Positions 8,079 through 16,520 of a DNA stretch of 39,378 nucleotides are shown here, in pieces (the stretch's first letter is position 1; the number at the start of each line of letters is the position of its first letter). Source of the DNA: Akkermansiaceae bacterium (GTDB lineage: Bacteria > Verrucomicrobiota > Verrucomicrobiia > Verrucomicrobiales > Akkermansiaceae); assembly GCA_903888515.1 (NCBI GenBank), contig CAISTY010000223.1, forward strand, positions 1 to 39,378. Reading direction: 5' to 3'. A program made the translations under genes and the position numbers. The notes under the pieces are model-generated. The model saw only the letters and a program-made list of their open reading frames with translations. It had not been told where the DNA came from and did not search any database.

Positions 8079-8208
8079 AGCTTGGCCGGGACACTAGCGC
8101 AGCAAACCAGAATGAGCGATCAAATTTTTTTCCCCGCAGGAGATCGCAGACCGCACAGTACGCGGAGTATGCGTGGACAAGCCCATCGGATGATGGTAGT
8201 TTTCCGGC

Positions 8209-8433
8209 GTGAAATTCGAAGACTGGCCGGAAGAATGGCAGGAATGGGCGATGCTCACTCCTATGGAGCGCTTCTGTGAAAGTGAAAAGATTTTCGCCCA
8301 ATACCTAGCCCTAGGAGGAACCCTTGATCCAGACCCCGATCCGACAAGTCCTTTTGACGATGCAAGCGAGTGGAACCCGCACGCTGCTCATGGGCGGGCA
8401 GGCCTGCGTGTTCTACGGCGCGGCGCAAGTTAG
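8209..8433 (+). CDS. Small acidic partner of nucleotidyltransferase (putative antitoxin)
   Basis: The 74-residue product begins MKFEDWPEEWQEWAMLTPME and continues with SEKIFAQYLALGGTLDPDPD. This resembles the short acidic proteins that regularly precede DUF6036-type nucleotidyltransferase genes in putative toxin-antitoxin pairs. Its last 110 bp overlap the next gene in another frame. The C-terminal HGRAGLRVLRRG is basic, unlike the acidic body. The start is GTG 8209 without a visible Shine-Dalgarno; ATG 8251 is an alternative. The antitoxin role is inferred from gene order and size only. Confidence 0.6.
   Translation: MKFEDWPEEWQEWAMLTPMERFCESEKIFAQYLALGGTLDPDPDPTSPFDDASEWNPHAAHGRAGLRVLRRGAS
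8313..8318 (+). promoter_or_regulatory. Strong ribosome-binding site for the nucleotidyltransferase
   Basis: AGGAGG lies 5 nt before TTG 8324, inside the preceding gene, and it decides the TTG start. It is a consensus Shine-Dalgarno in a window where most other genes have C-rich leaders without one. Confidence 0.7.
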
Positions 8434-9091
8434 CAAGGACGTGGATTTCCTGATTCTGGCCGACGCCGCCAATTTCAAGAAACTCGACGCTGCGCTTGCC
8501 GTTCTAGCGGCTAGCAGAATCGCCGTGCCCGCCTTTGATCCCGCCGTTCTGGAGCGCGGCCATGCGGTGCATTTCCGCTGTTTCGCTTCCGGTGTTGAAG
8601 GTCTGCGGATCGATGTGATGAGCCGCCTGCGGGATTTATCCCCCTTTGATCACCTGTGGAAGCGCCGCACGATCATCGGGGATGCCGAGGGGCATGAGTT
8701 CCATCTGCTCAGCGTGCCCGATCTCGTGACAGCGAAAAAAACCCAGCGGGCCAAGGATTGGCCCGTCATTGAGGCTTTGGTTTCCATTCATTTCCGCGAG
8801 AACTTTCGGAATCCGCAGCCGGAATGGATAGAATTCTGGCTGGGAGAGGCGCGTTCGCCGGAGCTTCTTGTCGAACTCGTCTCCCGCTTCCCCATGGAAA
8901 CCGCGCGGCTCCATGCCAGCCGACCGTTGCTCGCCCTGGCAAGAGTCGGGGATTTACCGGCGTTGCGCACTGCCCTTGACGCCGAAGTTCGCGCCGAACA
9001 GGACAAGGACCGACTCTACTGGGATCCCCTCAAACGCGAATTGGAAACCTTCCGCCGCGCACAACGCGACAACGAGGATCACAACACCTGA
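8324..9091 (+). CDS. DUF6036-like nucleotidyltransferase (putative toxin)
   Basis: The 255-residue product has a nucleotidyltransferase-fold N-terminal half. LLMGGQACVFYGAAQVSKDV followed by DFLIL supplies the GG(x)A...KDxDF pattern, in which the aspartates of the DxD-type motif bind metal. A further aspartate occurs in LRIDVM, and a conserved LSVPDLVTAKKTQRAKDWPV segment is typical of AbiEii/MNT-like enzymes. The C-terminal third is helical. Such proteins often form toxin-antitoxin or abortive-infection pairs with a small preceding gene. Translation from TTG 8324 is supported by AGGAGG at 8313; ATG 8360 would be the fallback. The strong Shine-Dalgarno and the overlapping partner suggest acquisition from another lineage. 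Toxicity is inferred. Confidence 0.75.
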   Translation: MIQTPIRQVLLTMQASGTRTLLMGGQACVFYGAAQVSKDVDFLILADAANFKKLDAALAVLAASRIAVPAFDPAVLERGHAVHFRCFASGVEGLRIDVMSRLRDLSPFDHLWKRRTIIGDAEGHEFHLLSVPDLVTAKKTQRAKDWPVIEALVSIHFRENFRNPQPEWIEFWLGEARSPELLVELVSRFPMETARLHASRPLLALARVGDLPALRTALDAEVRAEQDKDRLYWDPLKRELETFRRAQRDNEDHNT

Positions 9092-9112
9092 AACCCCGGG
9101 CGGCGGCGAAAT

Positions 9113-9143
9113 CAAGAGGGAAACGGACGGCCCGCCCGTTGAA
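9113..9143. repeat. Dispersed palindromic repeat, copy A
   Basis: This 31-bp unit contains imperfect inverted arms (AACGGACGG / CCGCCCGTT, one mismatch). It recurs at 17894-17924 with three differences, also just after a stop codon. It is followed by A residues rather than T on the plus strand, so it is not a standard terminator for the preceding gene. Confidence 0.6.
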
Positions 9144-9182
9144 AAAAATGATCACCACAATCCCATCATGAGGATCGCACTA

Positions 9183-9237
9183 TGTGACAATTTTGTCACA
9201 AAACACCGATTGTCTCTGTGACCACTCTGTCACAGAG
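9183..9237. promoter_or_regulatory. Candidate Pho operator before the porin/pst cluster
   Basis: Two palindromes lie 61-115 bp before the porin start. The first is a perfect 18-bp palindrome, TGTGACAATTTTGTCACA (9183-9200). The second has 9-bp arms CTCTGTGAC (9214-9222) and GTCACAGAG (9229-9237) with a 6-bp spacer. An additional TTGTCTC lies at 9210-9216. The half-site TGTCAC resembles the CTGTCAT unit of enterobacterial PHO boxes, and the phoB gene lies in this cluster, so a PhoB operator is plausible. The spacing does not follow the classic 11-bp direct repeat, so another regulator is possible. No clear -35/-10 is assigned. Confidence 0.45.
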
Positions 9238-9297
9238 TGCCGCTTCCGCAAAGAACCTTCATTAACAACCCATTCACACACGCCACCCCACTCAACC

Positions 9298-10671
9298 ATG
9301 CTGACGATTCAGTCCCTACACCGTGCCCTGCTGGCCTCATGCCTGCTAGGTTGCCTCCCGGCCCGCGCCGGATCCGCAATATCGACCCCCGCCACCCCCG
9401 GCATCCCGGAAACCCCCGCCAGCACCGCCACCGGCCTGCTGTTAGGAAAATTCACCGGTGAGTCCGCCTATGACAGAATCTGGTCGGCCTTCACGCTCTA
9501 CAAGGACGAGAATAACCCGGTGCTCCAGGAATTCTCGCTGCAAGGGCGTTTGCAACTGCAATACGCCGATGGCAATTCGGACGACGGCCACTTCGACATC
9601 GATGACTTCAAGAACGGCAGCGCCTCCAATGCCCAGTCCGTCTGGGGCGACCATCTCGAAGCCCGCCGCGCCTATTTGGGTTTTAAATCCAAGTGGTACC
9701 AAAACTGGAAACTCGAGGGCCAAATCGACGTGGATACCACCGATGGGATGGGCAATTTTTACCGGAATATCTATGACCTGTATCTCGTCTATGCGCCCAG
9801 CGACGCCCTCAATGTGACCGTTGGAAAAGTCGAGGTGAAGTTCGGTCGCGAACAGGAAATTTCCTCCAAGGAAATCCTGACCATCGAGCGCAGCCTGGTT
9901 TCCAACCTGCTTTACCCGGGTGAACTCACCGGAATCAAGGCCAACGGCAAGGGTATCGCCGAACATTGGCTCTATGACCTCGGGGTTTACAGCAATGACA
10001 GGGCACGCGAGTTTGCCAACCTCAGCCAGGGTGCCATCATCCTCGGAAAAATCGGCTACGACTACTCGGCCCAAACGGGGCTGGATACGGCAGTCGCCTC
10101 GTTGCAATACCTGCATAACACCGCGCCTGGCTACAAAGAACAAAACGATGACAACTTCTACGCCAGTGGTTCCCCATCCTTCTCCGACTCCATCGCCCTA
10201 ACCAACGACATCACCCACGGCCGATTCGGCCTCACCACCGATATCCTCTATGGTTTCGGCTACAAGGGTAATGCCGAACAGGCCGGCACCACCACGGCCA
10301 TCAACCAATCCGACGTCTTCGGCATCAGCATCATCCCGTCCTACTATATTGCCGACGGACTGCAACTCGTCGGCCGCGTGCAATGGGCAACCAGTGGCGA
10401 CGTGAGAGCCAAAAATGGCACCACCCCCGCCACCAGCAATCTGGGCCTTCCCAATCGCTATGAAAAATGGGCACCCAACGTCATCCCTAACGGCGACAAC
10501 TATACCTCGTTCTACCTCGGTCTGAACTACTACCTCTACGGCCACAAGCTCAAGATCATGAACGGCATCGAGTATTCCATAATGGACGGCGGCATTGCCA
10601 ATGCCGGCAAAAAACAGACCGCCTCGTACGACGGCTATACCTTCTTCAGCGGCCTGCGTTTCTCGTTCTGA
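9298..10671 (+). CDS. Phosphate-selective porin O/P family protein
   Basis: The 457-residue product has a signal peptide (about 1-24, ending ARA), a short Pro/Thr-rich spacer, and a beta-barrel body rich in alternating aromatic and polar residues. It ends in SGLRFSF with a C-terminal Phe, the mark of outer-membrane barrels. WYQNWKLEGQIDVD, NVTVGKVEVKFGREQEIS and TSFYLGLNYYLYGHKLKI are typical of the OprO/OprP (PF07396) family. Position directly before pstS supports a role in phosphate entry across the outer membrane. ATG 9298 is chosen because it places the signal peptide at the N-terminus; the longer frame is rejected. The leader is CACTCAACC without Shine-Dalgarno. Substrate choice (phosphate or polyphosphate) is not decidable here. 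Confidence 0.85.
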   Translation: MLTIQSLHRALLASCLLGCLPARAGSAISTPATPGIPETPASTATGLLLGKFTGESAYDRIWSAFTLYKDENNPVLQEFSLQGRLQLQYADGNSDDGHFDIDDFKNGSASNAQSVWGDHLEARRAYLGFKSKWYQNWKLEGQIDVDTTDGMGNFYRNIYDLYLVYAPSDALNVTVGKVEVKFGREQEISSKEILTIERSLVSNLLYPGELTGIKANGKGIAEHWLYDLGVYSNDRAREFANLSQGAIILGKIGYDYSAQTGLDTAVASLQYLHNTAPGYKEQNDDNFYASGSPSFSDSIALTNDITHGRFGLTTDILYGFGYKGNAEQAGTTTAINQSDVFGISIIPSYYIADGLQLVGRVQWATSGDVRAKNGTTPATSNLGLPNRYEKWAPNVIPNGDNYTSFYLGLNYYLYGHKLKIMNGIEYSIMDGGIANAGKKQTASYDGYTFFSGLRFSF

Positions 10672-10717
10672 GCCTTTCCATCAATCCTCACAATTCAACC
10701 ACATATCACAACATCCC

Positions 10718-11527
10718 ATGAAAGCCATCATCACCCTGTCCGCCGCCACCGCCCTGATCACCCTGGCCGGAGCGCAAACCCTCAGCATCAAGGGCAGTGA
10801 CACCCTCGGTGCCAAACTTGTCCCGCAGTTAGCCGAAGCCTTCAAGGCCGCCGGCAACAAGGGCGTGAAATTCGAAATCGCCGCGGAAGGTTCGTCCACC
10901 GCATTCCCGGCGCTGGCCAACGGCACCGCCCACATCGGCATGTCGTCGCGCAAGATCAAGGATGACGAGCGCACGTTCTGCCGCACCAAGGGCGTTTACA
11001 TCAAGGAACACCCGGTCTGCCACGACATGATCTGCGTCATCGTCAATAAAAACTCCCCTCTAACAGCACTGACCAAGGCACAAGTCGCCAAAATCTTCAC
11101 CGGCCAGATCAAGGACTGGTCGGAAATCGGCGGAACTCCGGGCCAGATCTCAATCTACACCCGCAACACCTCGTCGGGCACCTACAAGGATTGGCAGAAA
11201 CTCGCCATGGGCGGCCGCGACTATCCGTCGAGTTCATTGAAAATGGCCGGCAACGAACAAATCGCCCAGGAAGTGGCCAAGAACAAAAACGGCATCGGTT
11301 ATGTCGGGCTGGCCTACGCCAAGACCTCCGGTACCAAAACTCTCGTCATCGACGGCGTGCAACCGGTCGCCCAATACGCCAAAAAATACGCCTACGCCCG
11401 TCTCTGTTACCTCTACGCTCCGGACAAACCCAGCGCGGAGGCGGATGCCTTCATGAAGTTTGTCGAATCCCCCGCCGGACAAGACATCGTCAGCAAGGTC
11501 GGTTTCATCCCGGCCAAGGATCTCTAA
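10718..11527 (+). CDS. pstS: Periplasmic phosphate-binding protein PstS
   Basis: The 269-residue product has a signal peptide ending at about AGA19 and the phosphate-loop residues of PstS: GSDTLG (26-31), EGSSTAF (57-63), SSRKIKDDE (76-84) and TRNTSSGTYKDW (148-159). It captures phosphate in the periplasm and delivers it to PstC/PstA. It is of the short PstS type (about 270 residues rather than 340 as in E. coli). ATG 10718 is supported by the signal peptide, and the leader (ACAACATCCC) has no Shine-Dalgarno. pstC starts 10 bp after its stop, so the two belong to one transcript. Confidence 0.93.
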   Translation: MKAIITLSAATALITLAGAQTLSIKGSDTLGAKLVPQLAEAFKAAGNKGVKFEIAAEGSSTAFPALANGTAHIGMSSRKIKDDERTFCRTKGVYIKEHPVCHDMICVIVNKNSPLTALTKAQVAKIFTGQIKDWSEIGGTPGQISIYTRNTSSGTYKDWQKLAMGGRDYPSSSLKMAGNEQIAQEVAKNKNGIGYVGLAYAKTSGTKTLVIDGVQPVAQYAKKYAYARLCYLYAPDKPSAEADAFMKFVESPAGQDIVSKVGFIPAKDL

Positions 11528-11537
11528 CAAACAATCC

Positions 11538-13445
11538 ATGCCCCCCGAGGAAAGTCCATCACCCCAAAACCAGCATTGTTTCCAACGCCGGGGCTTCTCG
11601 TACGACCGGGCCATCAAGTATTTTTTCGCCTCCAATGCCGGACTGACCATTGTCATTCTGTTGCTCATCATCGTGTTCCTGCTCAAGGAAGGGCTCGGCT
11701 TCTTCCCGGGATACCGCCGGGAACTGGAAATCTATCGAATCGCCGGCCTTGAATTCGTGGATATCTCGCGGCGGAATCTAACCGCACATGAGCAGCTTTC
11801 CAGCGTCCTCAACCGCGCGTACTTTGCGGAAATCAACGGCCAATGTGCCCGCGAATTGAAACGCACGCGGGAAGCGTCCGCGGTGTTCAACTCGTTTTCC
11901 GATCAAACTTCCGCCACCCGCGACCTCATCGTCAACAACCAGAACTCCGGCCTGGATCCCAACTCGGAGATGCTCGCCGCTCTCCGTAAAAACCACGCCA
12001 TCCAAAAGGAAAAGGCGCTCACCTCACTGCCCGCCACGCCGCATCTCACCGCCGCCGAGCGCGAGCAATTGCTGGCATCCATCCGCACCCGCGATGCCAC
12101 CGCCACCGATGATCCGCCGCTCGTCACCACCCTCGCGCAACAATACGCCGCAGCCCAACAACAGTGCGCCAAACCCTTGGCGGAGTTACGCACGGTCATC
12201 GATTCGTTCGAGGCCGCGGGCGCGGACCTGTCCACTCTCGTTACGGAGATGACCGATGCAGTCACCTCTACCAAGGAGGCGCTGCAAAACGCCGATCTCC
12301 TGGAACAAAACCGCAAATCCCTGCTCGCCGCCGCTGCCAATGCCAAGGATCCAACGGAACGCCGGAAACTCCTGGCCGACGCCCATGCCTCCCTGGCGGA
12401 AAAACCCGATATCGAGGGTCCGATGCGGGCTCTCATGCGGCGCCAACCGGATTGCAGCGCCACTCACACCGCACTCCGCCATGCGTGCGCCGACATCCTC
12501 GCCCGGCTCCCCCCTTCCCTATCACAATCCGATGCGAACCGTCTCCTGCGGGCCGCCAACAAGGCAACGCCGTTATTGCTGGATTCCCTCGGCCAGGCAC
12601 CGCAACAAATCACCCAATGGCGGCACGACAAACCCGTGCCCCTATCAGATGCGATCCGCTCTTTCCTCACCGGCAAGGACTGGGTCACCGGCGGCGCATG
12701 GCAGGATTTCTACGGCATCCTGCCACTGCTGATAGGTTCCCTCATGATCTCATTTGTCGCCCTCTGCCTCGCCATTCCCGCAGGCGTCGGCGCCGCCATA
12801 TATATCAACCAATTCGCCTCGCCCACCGAACAATCCGTCGTCAAACCCGTCATCGAGTTCATCGCAGCCATTCCCTCGGTGGTGCTCGGCTTCATCGGCA
12901 TCCTGATCTTCGGCACCGTCCTGCGCGATCTTTCCCAGCTTGATGCCCTCGCATGGGTCCCGGGTTTCCCGATCGAGGAACGCCTCAACATGTTCACCGC
13001 CGGATGCCTGCTCGCATTGATGAGCATCCCCACCATTTTCTCGCTCGCCGAGGACGCCTTGAACAACGTCCCGTCCGCCTACGCGGAGGCCTCGGACGCC
13101 CTCGGCGCATCCCGCATCCAAACCTCCTTCCGCGTGATCATCCCCGCCGCCTTCTCCGGTATCCTCGCGGCGGTGCTGCTGGGACTCGGCCGCGTCATCG
13201 GGGAAACCATGGTGGTGCTGTTAGTCGCGGGCAACCGCATCAAAATCCCGGACTTTTCCGCAGGCCTCGGCTCCTTCTTCCAACCCAGCCACACGCTCAC
13301 CGGCATCATCGCCCAGGAACTCGGCGAGGTTCCCCTCGGCAGCGTCCACTACCGCGCCCTGTTTGTGGTCGGTATCCTCCTTTTCGGCATCGTGCTGGGC
13401 ATCAATGTCACCGCCCACAAGTTCGTCAGCCGGACCCCGAACTAA
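11538..13445 (+). CDS. pstC: Phosphate ABC permease PstC with large insertion
   Basis: At 635 residues this is about twice the usual PstC length (about 300-330). TM1 lies at about 30-56 (GLTIVILLLIIVFLLKEGLG). The conserved permease core begins at about 390, with five further membrane segments and the EAA loop SDALGASRIQTSFRVIIPAA that contacts PstB. Between them, about 60-370 is a hydrophilic, Ala/Gln/Glu/Arg-rich, predicted helical region with no membrane segment. By topology it should lie on the periplasmic side, where PstS docks. The frame is continuous through the insert and its composition is protein-like. Forms the channel with PstA. Start ATG 11538, C-rich leader. The identity is certain from the core and from gene order; the role of the insert is unknown. 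Confidence 0.92.
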   Translation: MPPEESPSPQNQHCFQRRGFSYDRAIKYFFASNAGLTIVILLLIIVFLLKEGLGFFPGYRRELEIYRIAGLEFVDISRRNLTAHEQLSSVLNRAYFAEINGQCARELKRTREASAVFNSFSDQTSATRDLIVNNQNSGLDPNSEMLAALRKNHAIQKEKALTSLPATPHLTAAEREQLLASIRTRDATATDDPPLVTTLAQQYAAAQQQCAKPLAELRTVIDSFEAAGADLSTLVTEMTDAVTSTKEALQNADLLEQNRKSLLAAAANAKDPTERRKLLADAHASLAEKPDIEGPMRALMRRQPDCSATHTALRHACADILARLPPSLSQSDANRLLRAANKATPLLLDSLGQAPQQITQWRHDKPVPLSDAIRSFLTGKDWVTGGAWQDFYGILPLLIGSLMISFVALCLAIPAGVGAAIYINQFASPTEQSVVKPVIEFIAAIPSVVLGFIGILIFGTVLRDLSQLDALAWVPGFPIEERLNMFTAGCLLALMSIPTIFSLAEDALNNVPSAYAEASDALGASRIQTSFRVIIPAAFSGILAAVLLGLGRVIGETMVVLLVAGNRIKIPDFSAGLGSFFQPSHTLTGIIAQELGEVPLGSVHYRALFVVGILLFGIVLGINVTAHKFVSRTPN

Positions 13446-13457
13446 CATCCTTGCCCC

Positions 13458-14585
13458 ATGCTCAATCCTCAATCATTGATCCGCAAGGGCCTCCCCAAGG
13501 GGCACTTCAAAGATCGCTTGGTCAGGGTGCTCCTCGGTGCCACCACCTATTTCATTGTCCTCATTGCCGCGCTGCTTTTTGCCAAGATCATCAAAGACGG
13601 CGCGCCCGTCCTGTTCACATCGCAAGCCCCGTATGTGGACCTCGGATTCCTGCTAGACAAAAACCAGACCCTGCACGTGTTTGATGACGCGCAGGGCGTC
13701 CGCCACCAGCTTCCCGCCTCCGCATACAACGATTACCTCAAGCAACACGAGGGCGCGCCGATCTACAACCCGCAAACCTTCTCCTACTCCGGTGGCGGCA
13801 TTGTGGGTCCCATCGTGGGCACCGCGCTGCTCACCATCGGCTCGATGATCCTCGCGCTGTTTTTCGGTGTCTGCGCTGCCATCTATCTATCGGAATACGC
13901 CAAACAAAACCCTTTCATCCATGCCGTGCGCCTGGCCATCCTCAATCTGGCGGGCATTCCGTCCATCGTCTTCGGCCTGTTCGGCTTTGCGGTCTTTGTG
14001 CTCGCCGTGCCGGTGATCACCAGCACGCCATCGGACCGCTCGCTGCTCACCCTGCCGCTGTTCATCGGCGATTATATGCTCAGTTTCCAAGGCTGGAACT
14101 CGTCATTGATGGCCGGATGCGCCACGCTGGCCTGCATGATCCTGCCGGTTATCATCACCGCTTCGGAAGAATCCCTGCGGGCCGTCCCACAGGGATTCCG
14201 CGATGCCTCGCTCGCCATGGGCGCCACCCGCTGGCAGACGATCCGCAAATGCGTGCTGCCCTTCTCGCTGCCGGGAATTCTAACATCATCATTGCTGGCC
14301 ATCACCCGCGTCGCGGGGGAAACCGCACCCATCATGTTCACCGCAGCCGTGGCCGCCAAGGATGACTTGCCATGGGAATCCCTCGCCCATCCCTTCGACC
14401 TGCTCTCGTCCCAGGTGCAGGCGCTGCCCTATCACATCTACACCCTCGCCGCCCGCATCCCGGCTTCGGAATACACCCGCCGTGCCCAGTACGGCTCGGT
14501 GTTTGTCTTCCTCATCCTCGTCATGGCCCTCTCCCTGGGGTCGATGGTTCTCCGCGCCAAACTCCGTGCAAAACTCAAATGGTGA
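13458..14585 (+). CDS. pstA: Phosphate ABC permease PstA
   Basis: The 375-residue product has six membrane segments and the PstA pattern: [10 protein letters not shown] after TM1, [47 protein letters not shown], and the EAA loop [20 protein letters not shown]. It pairs with PstC to form the phosphate channel. The segment between TM1 and TM2 (about 50-112) is about 45 residues longer than in most PstA proteins, a milder version of the enlargement in PstC at the equivalent place. Start ATG 13458 is 12 bp after pstC. Its last 7 bp overlap pstB (ATGGTGA at 14579-14585). Confidence 0.93.
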   Translation: MLNPQSLIRKGLPKGHFKDRLVRVLLGATTYFIVLIAALLFAKIIKDGAPVLFTSQAPYVDLGFLLDKNQTLHVFDDAQGVRHQLPASAYNDYLKQHEGAPIYNPQTFSYSGGGIVGPIVGTALLTIGSMILALFFGVCAAIYLSEYAKQNPFIHAVRLAILNLAGIPSIVFGLFGFAVFVLAVPVITSTPSDRSLLTLPLFIGDYMLSFQGWNSSLMAGCATLACMILPVIITASEESLRAVPQGFRDASLAMGATRWQTIRKCVLPFSLPGILTSSLLAITRVAGETAPIMFTAAVAAKDDLPWESLAHPFDLLSSQVQALPYHIYTLAARIPASEYTRRAQYGSVFVFLILVMALSLGSMVLRAKLRAKLKW

Positions 14586-15373
14586 CCGATCTATCAGACA
14601 ATCCCGCTGCCCCCATGGCCACGGCCATTCACATCCGCGATCTGTGTTTCGCCTATCACACGAAACCCGCGCTCCACGATGTCACCCTGGACATCCCCAC
14701 CCGCCAAATCACCGCTTTCATCGGTCCCTCAGGCTGCGGCAAATCCACCCTCTTGCGCTGCTTCAACCGCATCAACGACCGCATCCCTGGTGCCCATCTC
14801 ACCGCCGGCTCGATCCATATCCACGGCATCGAAATCAACCGCCCCGACATCGACCTCCAGGAACTCCGCCGCCGTGTCGGCATGGTCTTCCAAAAATACA
14901 ACCCATTCAAAAAATCCATCTACGAAAACGTCGTTTTCAGCCCGCGCCTCGGCGGCATCCGCAAACGCGCCGCACTGGATGAACTCGCTGAAACCGCGCT
15001 GCGTTCCGCCGCCTTGTGGGATGAAGTCAAGGACCGCTTGCACACCAGTGCCCTCGCCTTGTCCGGCGGCCAGCAACAACGACTGTGCATCGCCCGCGCC
15101 ATCGCCAACCAACCGGACATCCTCCTGATGGACGAACCGTGTGCCGCACTCGATCCCACCGCCACCCTCAAAATCGAGGAACTCCTCCACCAGTTGAAAA
15201 AACACTACACCATCGTCATCGTCACCCACAATATGGCACAAGCCACCCGCTGCGCGGATCTAACCGCATTCATGTATCTCGGCAAACTCATCGAATCCGG
15301 CCCCACCCTGCAAATCTTCACAACCCCCAACAACCCGCAAACCCTCGCCTATATCTCCGGCAGCTTCGGATAA
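14579..15373 (+). CDS. pstB: Phosphate ABC ATPase PstB, first copy
   Basis: The 264-residue product has every ABC ATPase landmark: Walker [10 protein letters not shown] (49-57), Q-loop at MVFQKYNPF (102-110), signature LSGGQQQRL (161-169), Walker B ILLMDEP (181-187) and the switch His (H217 in VTHNMAQA). The PstB-specific start ([12 protein letters not shown]) and end ([10 protein letters not shown]) are present. It powers phosphate import through PstC/PstA. ATG 14579 overlaps the pstA stop, suggesting coupled translation; ATG 14615 is an alternative that trims 12 residues. The stop overlaps the left arm of an inverted repeat. A second complete pstB follows. Confidence 0.93.
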   Translation: MVTDLSDNPAAPMATAIHIRDLCFAYHTKPALHDVTLDIPTRQITAFIGPSGCGKSTLLRCFNRINDRIPGAHLTAGSIHIHGIEINRPDIDLQELRRRVGMVFQKYNPFKKSIYENVVFSPRLGGIRKRAALDELAETALRSAALWDEVKDRLHTSALALSGGQQQRLCIARAIANQPDILLMDEPCAALDPTATLKIEELLHQLKKHYTIVIVTHNMAQATRCADLTAFMYLGKLIESGPTLQIFTTPNNPQTLAYISGSFG

Positions 15374-15559
15374 GACGCAAGACTTGAAGACACAAGACAC
15401 AAGACTTTAAGACGCAAGATAAGAAATACATAGTTCTCAATTTTTTATCAGCTTTTTCTAACCTCATATTCCTGGCCATGATTCTTCCGCCTCACATCTG
15501 TTCTTCATCTTCTCTTTTTCTTCTCTTGTGTCTTGAAGTCTTGCGTCTTGCGTCTTGCT
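15372..15559. repeat. Inverted-repeat element between the two pstB genes
   Basis: A 26-bp left arm (15372-15397, starting AAGACGCAAGACTTG) pairs with a right arm at 15534-15559 with one mismatch, leaving a 136-bp AT-rich interior. The left arm overlaps the pstB stop codon and is followed by further degenerate AAGACRCAAGA units. A related element lies after the second pstB (16354-16478). I see no transposase. The whole pstB-pstB gap (15374-15577) is this element. Confidence 0.8.
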
Positions 15560-15577
15560 TATAACTCCTCTTCCCCC

Positions 15578-16351
15578 ATGCCTTCCCTATCACAGCCCCC
15601 CTCCATTGATGTGCATGACATGCACTTCAGTTATGGCGACGCATGTGCGCTCAAGTCCATCACCCTCGCCATTCCGGAAAACCGGGTGACCGCCATGATT
15701 GGACCCTCCGGTTGTGGTAAATCCACCTTGCTCCGCTGCTTCAATCGCATGAACGATGAAATCCCCGGAGCCCGCGTCACCCATGGCTCCATCCACATCG
15801 GCGGCATCGAGATCCATCACCCGTCGGTCGATGTCGTAAAACTCCGCCGCAATGTCGGCATGATCTTTCAAAAATCCAATCCATTCCCCCGCAGCATTCA
15901 TGACAATGTCGCGTTCGGCCTGCAACTCCATGGCAGCCAAAACCGCGACCTCATCGCGGAATCCGTCGAATCCGCGCTGCGCTCCGCCGCCCTCTGGGAT
16001 GAAGTCAAAGACCGCCTGCACGACTCCGCCCTCGGTCTTTCCGGCGGCCAACAACAACGCTTGTGCATCGCCCGAAGCCTCGCCGTCAAACCCCGCATCC
16101 TCCTCATGGACGAACCATGCAGCGCCCTCGACCCGATCGCCACCGCCAAAATCGAGGACCTCGTCCGGACTCTCAAGGAACAATACACCCTCATCATCGT
16201 TACCCACAACATGCAGCAAGCCTCCCGCATCTCCGACCACACCGCCTTCTTCTACCTCGGCGAACTCATCGAATTCTCCGATACCCTCAAACTCTTCAGC
16301 AACCCCTCCAACCCACTCACGGAAAACTACATCCGCGGCACTTTCAGCTGA
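15578..16351 (+). CDS. pstB: Phosphate ABC ATPase PstB, second copy
   Basis: The 257-residue product is a complete PstB with Walker [10 protein letters not shown] (42-50), Q-loop at [18 protein letters not shown] (154-162), Walker B ILLMDEP (174-180) and switch His (H210 in VTHNMQQA). It shares long identical blocks with the first copy (for example [21 protein letters not shown] segments) but differs across the N-terminus and the middle, so the duplication is not recent. It may form a homodimer or a mixed dimer with copy one on the PstC/PstA EAA loops. ATG 15578 follows a C-rich leader without Shine-Dalgarno. It lies between two inverted-repeat elements. Confidence 0.93.
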   Translation: MPSLSQPPSIDVHDMHFSYGDACALKSITLAIPENRVTAMIGPSGCGKSTLLRCFNRMNDEIPGARVTHGSIHIGGIEIHHPSVDVVKLRRNVGMIFQKSNPFPRSIHDNVAFGLQLHGSQNRDLIAESVESALRSAALWDEVKDRLHDSALGLSGGQQQRLCIARSLAVKPRILLMDEPCSALDPIATAKIEDLVRTLKEQYTLIIVTHNMQQASRISDHTAFFYLGELIEFSDTLKLFSNPSNPLTENYIRGTFS

Positions 16352-16353
16352 AG

Positions 16354-16478
16354 AAGACACAAGACCAGAAGACGCAAGACACAAGATGAAGAAAGTTATC
16401 AGTTATCAGGAATGCGTCCCCACACACATGCTCTTTTACCTCTTCTCTTGTGTCTTGAAGTCTTGCGTCTTGAGTCTT
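16354..16478. repeat. Second inverted-repeat element, after pstB copy two
   Basis: 33-bp arms (16354-16386 and 16446-16478) are built of AAGACRCAAGA units and their complement TCTTGTGTCTTG/TCTTGCGTCTTG. They pair imperfectly around a 59-bp interior. The right arm is nearly the same sequence as the right arm of the element at 15372-15559, so both are copies of one family. The element fills the pstB-phoU gap. Confidence 0.75.
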
Positions 16479-16520
16479 TTCCTAATCACCTCCAACCTAT
16501 AACTTTCACCCCACCCCACC

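Noticed and set aside
9121..9147. Intrinsic terminator after the nucleotidyltransferase
   Set aside because: The hairpin is followed by A residues on the coding strand, and the same unit recurs elsewhere, so it is listed as a repeat.
14579..16351. pstB duplication as an assembly artefact
   Set aside because: The copies differ at many positions and have different N-termini and different flanking repeats, so it is a real, older duplication.
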